NCBI GenBank assembly: GCA_934296355.1
Contig: CAKRAY010000045.1
Coordinates: 1 to 9,846, forward strand
Length of the DNA: 9,846 nt
DNA from: an uncultured Clostridia bacterium
GTDB taxonomy: Bacteria > Bacillota > Clostridia > Christensenellales > DTU072
Direction: 5' to 3'
Below, in pieces: positions 7,093 through 9,846 of the stretch. Made by a program: the position numbers and the translations under genes. The first letter of the stretch is position 1, and each line of letters begins with the position of its first letter. The notes beneath the pieces were generated by a model, which worked only from the letters and a program-made list of their open reading frames with translations, was not told where the DNA came from and searched no databases.

Positions 7093-8694
7093 TTATTTAC
7101 TGTTTTCGTTGTCTTCGGCTTCGAATTCGGTTGCCGCGGCTTGCGCCTCTTCTTCCATTTCCTCTTTGCCGAGTTCGGTAAAGTCTTCGGGTTCGTCCTC
7201 GCCCTCGCTTACCTTTATTCCTCTCGCATTGCGCGCTTCTTCCAATCTTAAAAGCATATCTTCTTTCGTCTTGCCCGTCAATTTATAGAAGAACATCGGT
7301 ATCATGCAAAGCAACAAACATACCGCGGGAATAAGCGTAACCAGCATATACATACCGTGGCGCACGCCGTTCGGCAAAGCCGTGGGATTGACGAGTTCTA
7401 CCGTTTTACTCGTGATATCTTTTACGTCTAAGTTTACTATGCTGTACATCGCTATAATCATCGTAGTCGCGAGCGCGTTACCGAGTTTATTGACGAACGA
7501 CTGACACGCCGAGCCTAAGCCGGTTTCTCTTCTGCCCGTTTCCAATTCCATATAGTCTAAGCAATCGCCTATCATCGCGTAACTGACTACGTTAAGCACG
7601 CCGAGAGGTAAACTGCTCATAACCAAGAAAGGTATGAACGCCCACACGTTATAACTCGTAAACAAGCCGATGACGTAACCTATCAATCCCGCCGCGCCGC
7701 CTACCGCGCAAGAAATAACGACAAGTTTTTTATAACTTATCTTCTTTATAAGGAAAGGACAAGCGAGCATCGCTCCGAACATTCCCACCGCGGTACATAT
7801 CGAGAAAATAAGTTGCACCGTGGACTGGCTTTTTGCCACGCTCAAACCCTCGATATAGAAAGAATAACGCGAGACATGCACCGCCGCCGCTTGCAACATA
7901 TATCTGCCGCTGGAAAGAACGCCCATAAGCACTACGAGCATCAGATATTTATTTTTGAAAATGAGTTTAAGAACGTTTTCTTTCTTTTCGGTAACTACCG
8001 GTCTCGGAATTTTTATTCTTTCCTTACTCGTGAAGTAACTTGCGGTAAAGAGCAAGCCGCCGCACACCGACGCGACAATCGCCATAACCAAATACTTGGT
8101 ACGGTCGGGTATTTCCATAAAGCCGAGAATCATATATATCGCCATAGGAACCGCGCTTCCCACGCCGTTAAGCGTACGCGCGAGAGAAATGGTCTTGCCT
8201 CTTTCTTCCGCGTTAGGGGTCATGGCGTTCGGCAAACTCCAGAACGGCACGTCGCTCGTCGTATAAATCATACCCCAAAGCACGTATATAATCGCAACCC
8301 ACGCGCAAACGCCGATCTCGTTATAGCCCGCTCTGTCGGGGTCGGCGAACTTGGGCATATAGAACATCAAAAACGTAAATAGCGCAATCGGCGCGACGGT
8401 ATAAATAATATAGGGCTTATATTTACCGCGCTTAGAATCGCACCTATCGACGATCATTCCCATCATCGGGTCGTTAACCGCGTCCCAAATTCTCGCAAAC
8501 AACATAAGAAGCATTACGAATATCGGGGAAAGTTTCAATACGTTAAGATAAAAATCCGAAACGTAACTGCTCATGGCGGCGTACATCATACCTTGTCCCA
8601 ATGCCGCTACGCCATATAACCACATTTCCTTTTTCGGGATAAAAGTTCTTCTTCTTTCGTGTACGTTTACGGACAAACCGTCATTGCGTTTCAT
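7093..8694 (-). CDS. GPH-family (MelB-like) sugar/polyol:cation symporter, probable inositol transporter
   Basis: This is a major-facilitator membrane protein with about 12 hydrophobic segments, of the glycoside-pentoside-hexuronide:cation symporter family. The signature lies between helices 2 and 3 (residues 70-92): WDAVNDPMMG followed by VDRCDSKRGKYKP, matching the NDP...G...DR...GRYRP pattern of MelB relatives. A second family motif, YAMIGDCLDYMELETGRRETG, lies in the C-terminal half. As first gene of an inositol operon it probably imports inositol or a related polyol, but the substrate is inferred from context only. The frame can be extended to a TTG at 8706, but the ATG at 8694 is preferred because GAGAGGG sits just before it and nothing precedes the TTG. 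The product is then 533 residues, longer than most relatives because of a soluble C-terminal tail. The last 39 residues (495-533) contain 17 acidic residues. Confidence 0.85.
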   Translation of the reverse strand: MKRNDGLSVNVHERRRTFIPKKEMWLYGVAALGQGMMYAAMSSYVSDFYLNVLKLSPIFVMLLMLFARIWDAVNDPMMGMIVDRCDSKRGKYKPYIIYTVAPIALFTFLMFYMPKFADPDRAGYNEIGVCAWVAIIYVLWGMIYTTSDVPFWSLPNAMTPNAEERGKTISLARTLNGVGSAVPMAIYMILGFMEIPDRTKYLVMAIVASVCGGLLFTASYFTSKERIKIPRPVVTEKKENVLKLIFKNKYLMLVVLMGVLSSGRYMLQAAAVHVSRYSFYIEGLSVAKSQSTVQLIFSICTAVGMFGAMLACPFLIKKISYKKLVVISCAVGGAAGLIGYVIGLFTSYNVWAFIPFLVMSSLPLGVLNVVSYAMIGDCLDYMELETGRRETGLGSACQSFVNKLGNALATTMIIAMYSIVNLDVKDITSKTVELVNPTALPNGVRHGMYMLVTLIPAVCLLLCMIPMFFYKLTGKTKEDMLLRLEEARNARGIKVSEGEDEPEDFTELGKEEMEEEAQAAATEFEAEDNENSK

Positions 8695-8724
8695 AGTCCC
8701 TCTCAAAAAAGATTTTATATATTA

Positions 8725-8753
8725 AGTATACAATATAACCGAGGTTTTGACAA
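8725..8753 (-). promoter_or_regulatory. sigma-A (sigma-70-type) promoter of the inositol operon
   Basis: Read on the minus strand, a -35 box TTGTCA (plus-strand 8748-8753) and a -10 box TATACT (8725-8730) are separated by exactly 17 bp. Transcription would start near 8718 and leave a leader of about 25 nt before the transporter ATG at 8694. This is the only strong promoter seen for the five-gene minus-strand operon. Confidence 0.8.
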
Positions 8754-8756
8754 TAT
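8730..8756. promoter_or_regulatory. candidate operator: direct repeats across the iol promoter
   Basis: The heptamer ACAATAT occurs at 8730-8736 and again at 8750-8756, a spacing of 20 bp, about two helical turns. The copies touch the -10 and -35 boxes of the inositol operon promoter. Tandem direct repeats over the promoter are how the IolR repressor of Bacillus subtilis binds, but these heptamers match its published consensus only at the CAA core. The sequence is AT-rich, so chance is possible. Confidence 0.3.
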
Positions 8757-8858
8757 CGTTTTTTGGGAAAAATCACGCTATTTCTCCCTCGTTTTTTTAT
8801 AAAAATCGTCTCGCAAAAAAATATAACGCTCCGCGATTCGATTTTGATTTACGTTATA

Positions 8859-8887
8859 TTGACAAAAGAAAAAATACGTTGTAAAAT
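8859..8887 (+). promoter_or_regulatory. sigma-A (sigma-70-type) promoter of the MgtC-family gene
   Basis: A consensus -35 box TTGACA (8859-8864) and a -10 box TAAAAT (8882-8887) are separated by 17 bp. Transcription would start near 8894, about 25 nt before the ATG at 8919. The leader is too short for an M-box or mgtA-type magnesium-sensing leader. This promoter is divergent from the inositol operon promoter about 105 bp away. Confidence 0.8.
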
Positions 8888-8918
8888 ACAAATTATTAAA
8901 AAAACAAAGGACGTGTTT

Positions 8919-9632
8919 ATGTTGTTAGGTTCTTTTCAATTTTCTATTTTGGACTGGAACGAAGAAGTCGTCAACTGGCTCATAAGAGCGCTGATTTCCA
9001 TTATTTGCGGTTTTGCGATAGGTTACGAACGTAAAGCGCGCAGTAAGGAAGCAGGTATTCGTACGCACTCGATAGTGTGTCTTGCGGCGTGTATTATGAT
9101 GATTGTAAGTAAGTACGGATTTTCCGACCAAGAAATAGGCATGAACGGCGTTAGAGGCGGCGACAGCGCGCGTATAGCGGCTCAAGTCGTATCCGGTATC
9201 GGCTTCCTCGGTTCGGGTATAATTTTCTACAAACGCGACTTCTTGCACGGACTTACCACGGCGGCGGGCATTTGGGCGACCGCGGGTATCGGACTCGCAA
9301 TCGGCGCGGGTATGATAACGATAGGCGTAGTCAGCACGATTATCCTCGTACTCTTGCAAGTGTTCTTACACAGACCCATTAAAATGTTCAAAGAAAAAAC
9401 GACCAGCGTCATAAAAATGTCGGTTGTTATAGACTCGCCCGACACCATAGATAAAATCATATACATCTTCGACGTGAAAAAGTTTTTGAAGTTCAAAACC
9501 ATTCAACAACCGGACGGAATACACGTAGACCTCGAAGCGGCGACGCAAGTCAACTTCACTCCTAAGGAACTCTATGAGTTCACGAAGACTTACGACTTTA
9601 TAAAAACAGTGGAGAAGGTGGAAGAGTTTTAA
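8919..9632 (+). CDS. MgtC/SapB family membrane protein
   Basis: This 237-residue membrane protein of the MgtC/SapB family has an N-terminal domain of about five hydrophobic segments (roughly 20-38, 50-65, 90-104, 112-128, 131-150) and a soluble C-terminal domain (about 160-237) resembling the ACT-like domain of longer MgtC proteins. Family motifs are GYERK at 35-39, DSARIAAQVVSGIGFLGSG at 82-100 and LTTAAGIWATAGIG at 112-125. In Salmonella MgtC modulates the F-ATP synthase and supports growth at low magnesium; most family members in other bacteria have no proven role, so a magnesium link is only a family-level guess. The frame extends back to an ATG at 8763, but that would place a consensus promoter inside the gene. 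AAAGG 8 nt before the ATG at 8919 supports the shorter form. The gene is monocistronic and ends before a terminator. Confidence 0.88.
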   Translation: MLLGSFQFSILDWNEEVVNWLIRALISIICGFAIGYERKARSKEAGIRTHSIVCLAACIMMIVSKYGFSDQEIGMNGVRGGDSARIAAQVVSGIGFLGSGIIFYKRDFLHGLTTAAGIWATAGIGLAIGAGMITIGVVSTIILVLLQVFLHRPIKMFKEKTTSVIKMSVVIDSPDTIDKIIYIFDVKKFLKFKTIQQPDGIHVDLEAATQVNFTPKELYEFTKTYDFIKTVEKVEEF

Positions 9633-9638
9633 AAGTAT

Positions 9639-9707
9639 CGGTACCAGTCGCAAGGGGGCATTGCATTACAGTCAAAAGAGGTCGTTATCGCGACCTCTTT
9701 CTTTTTT
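9639..9707. repeat. terminator-bearing repeat, unit 1
   Basis: This is the first of two related units repeated at a 69-bp interval just after the MgtC-family gene. It starts with CGGTACCAGTCG, has a G-rich core (GGGGG at 9654-9658), then ACAGTCAAAA, then a hairpin with GAGGTCG/CGACCTC arms and a T tract. CAGTC occurs twice within the unit, 24 bp apart (9645-9649 and 9669-9673). No coding potential is seen. Confidence 0.65.
9675..9707 (+). terminator. intrinsic terminator of the MgtC-family gene
   Basis: A 10-bp perfect stem, AAAGAGGTCG (9675-9684) with CGACCTCTTT (9691-9700), encloses a 6-nt loop. C and six T follow (9701-9707). It lies 42 bp after the stop codon and forms the 3' half of repeat unit 1. 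Confidence 0.88.
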
Positions 9708-9776
9708 CGGTGCCAGTCGTTCGGCGGGTACTTATATCAGTCAAAAAAGAGGTCGAACGACCTCTTTTTCTTTGTG
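9708..9776. repeat. terminator-bearing repeat, unit 2
   Basis: The second unit starts with CGGTGCCAGTCG, which differs from unit 1 at one of 12 positions. AGTCAAAA recurs at the same offset (31 bp from the unit start), and the hairpin uses the same GAGGTCG arm. The 18 bp between the two conserved boxes differ markedly. CAGTC again occurs twice, 24 bp apart (9714-9718 and 9738-9742). Confidence 0.65.
9744..9769. terminator. second intrinsic terminator, in repeat unit 2
   Basis: The arms AAAAAGAGGTCG (9744-9755) and CGACCTCTTTTT (9758-9769) are fully complementary around AA, in practice a GAAC tetraloop. The flanking A and T runs allow it to act in both directions. It is redundant for the MgtC-family gene, so it may also stop transcripts entering from the right. 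Confidence 0.8.
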
Positions 9777-9793
9777 CTAATGCGTACTGTTAA

Positions 9794-9807
9794 CCGCCGA
9801 AGCACCG
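9794..9807. repeat. inverted copy of the repeat unit 2 start
   Basis: CCGCCGAAGCACCG is the reverse complement of two pieces of unit 2 joined: CGGTGC (9708-9713) and TTCGGCGG (9720-9727). The six bases between them, CAGTCG, would be left as a bulge. The pairing would enclose the second terminator hairpin and make a larger folded element of about 100 nt. Confidence 0.45.
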
Positions 9808-9820
9808 ACTTACAAGGAAG

Positions 9821-9846
9821 CCGTTAAGATAACGGTACCAGTCGCA
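9821..9846. repeat. small hairpin and start of a third repeat unit, cut by the window edge
   Basis: CGGTACCAGTCGCA at 9833-9846 is identical to the first 14 bases of unit 1, so a third unit probably continues beyond the window. It overlaps a 6-bp hairpin, CCGTTA (9821-9826) AGA TAACGG (9830-9835). Its distance from unit 2 is 125 bp, not 69, so a 56-bp spacer or a degenerate unit lies between them. Confidence 0.5.

Noticed and set aside
7813..8382. 189-codon plus-strand frame inside the transporter gene
   Set aside because: The opposite strand codes for conserved membrane helices with the GPH signature. The histidine- and arginine-rich antisense product has no recognisable features.
8894..8918. 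Magnesium-sensing riboswitch before the MgtC-family gene
   Set aside because: The predicted leader is only about 25 nt, far too short for an M-box or other magnesium-sensing leader.
9639..9846. Possible CRISPR array
   Set aside because: Units are dominated by terminator hairpins, the conserved boxes are split within each unit, spacing to the third unit is irregular (69 then 125 bp), and no cas genes are present.
9777..9846. Possible integron attC site
   Set aside because: Imperfect inverted pairing is present, but the GTTRRRY and RYYYAAC core sites do not line up at the ends, and no integrase or cassette array is seen.

Overview
The window looks like chromosomal DNA from a low-to-mid GC Gram-positive anaerobe, most likely an uncultured member of Clostridia (Bacillota). 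The clues are a VanW-domain envelope protein, a RelQ-type small alarmone synthetase, Clostridia-style inositol catabolism genes, strong AGGAGG-type ribosome binding sites and canonical sigma-A (sigma-70-type) promoters. The genus is not determinable from the sequence alone. All genes read with the standard bacterial code.

Layout. (1) Positions 1-1414, plus strand: a membrane-anchored VanW-domain protein, followed directly by a 47-residue zinc-ribbon miniprotein whose Shine-Dalgarno overlaps the VanW stop codon. (2) Positions 1475-1528: a perfect 15-bp hairpin terminator between convergent genes. (3) Positions 1542-2219, minus strand: a (p)ppGpp synthetase of the RelQ type. (4) Positions 2260-8753, minus strand: an inositol operon, transcribed as GPH-family transporter, iolB, iolD, iolE, iolG. 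It starts at a well-formed promoter (TTGTCA, 17 bp, TATACT) at 8725-8753 and ends at a small hairpin at 2260-2283. (5) Positions 8859-9632, plus strand: a divergently transcribed MgtC/SapB-family membrane protein with its own promoter (TTGACA, 17 bp, TAAAAT). (6) Positions 9633-9846: a gene-free tail. It holds two related 69-bp repeat units, each ending in a terminator hairpin with the same GAGGTCG arm, and the start of a third unit cut by the window edge.

How the genes work together. The transporter probably brings in inositol or a related polyol. IolG oxidises it to scyllo-inosose, IolE dehydrates that to the trihydroxycyclohexanedione, IolD opens the ring to 5-deoxyglucuronate, and IolB isomerises this to 2-deoxy-5-ketogluconate. 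The later steps (kinase IolC, aldolase IolJ, semialdehyde dehydrogenase IolA) and any regulator are not in the operon. It is therefore complete to 2-deoxy-5-ketogluconate only, and the rest must lie elsewhere or be done by general sugar kinases and aldolases.

The least ordinary part of the window is the tail after the MgtC-family gene: terminator-bearing tandem repeats with conserved ends, a variable core and additional inverted pairing. No single conspicuous new defence or mobile system is visible.
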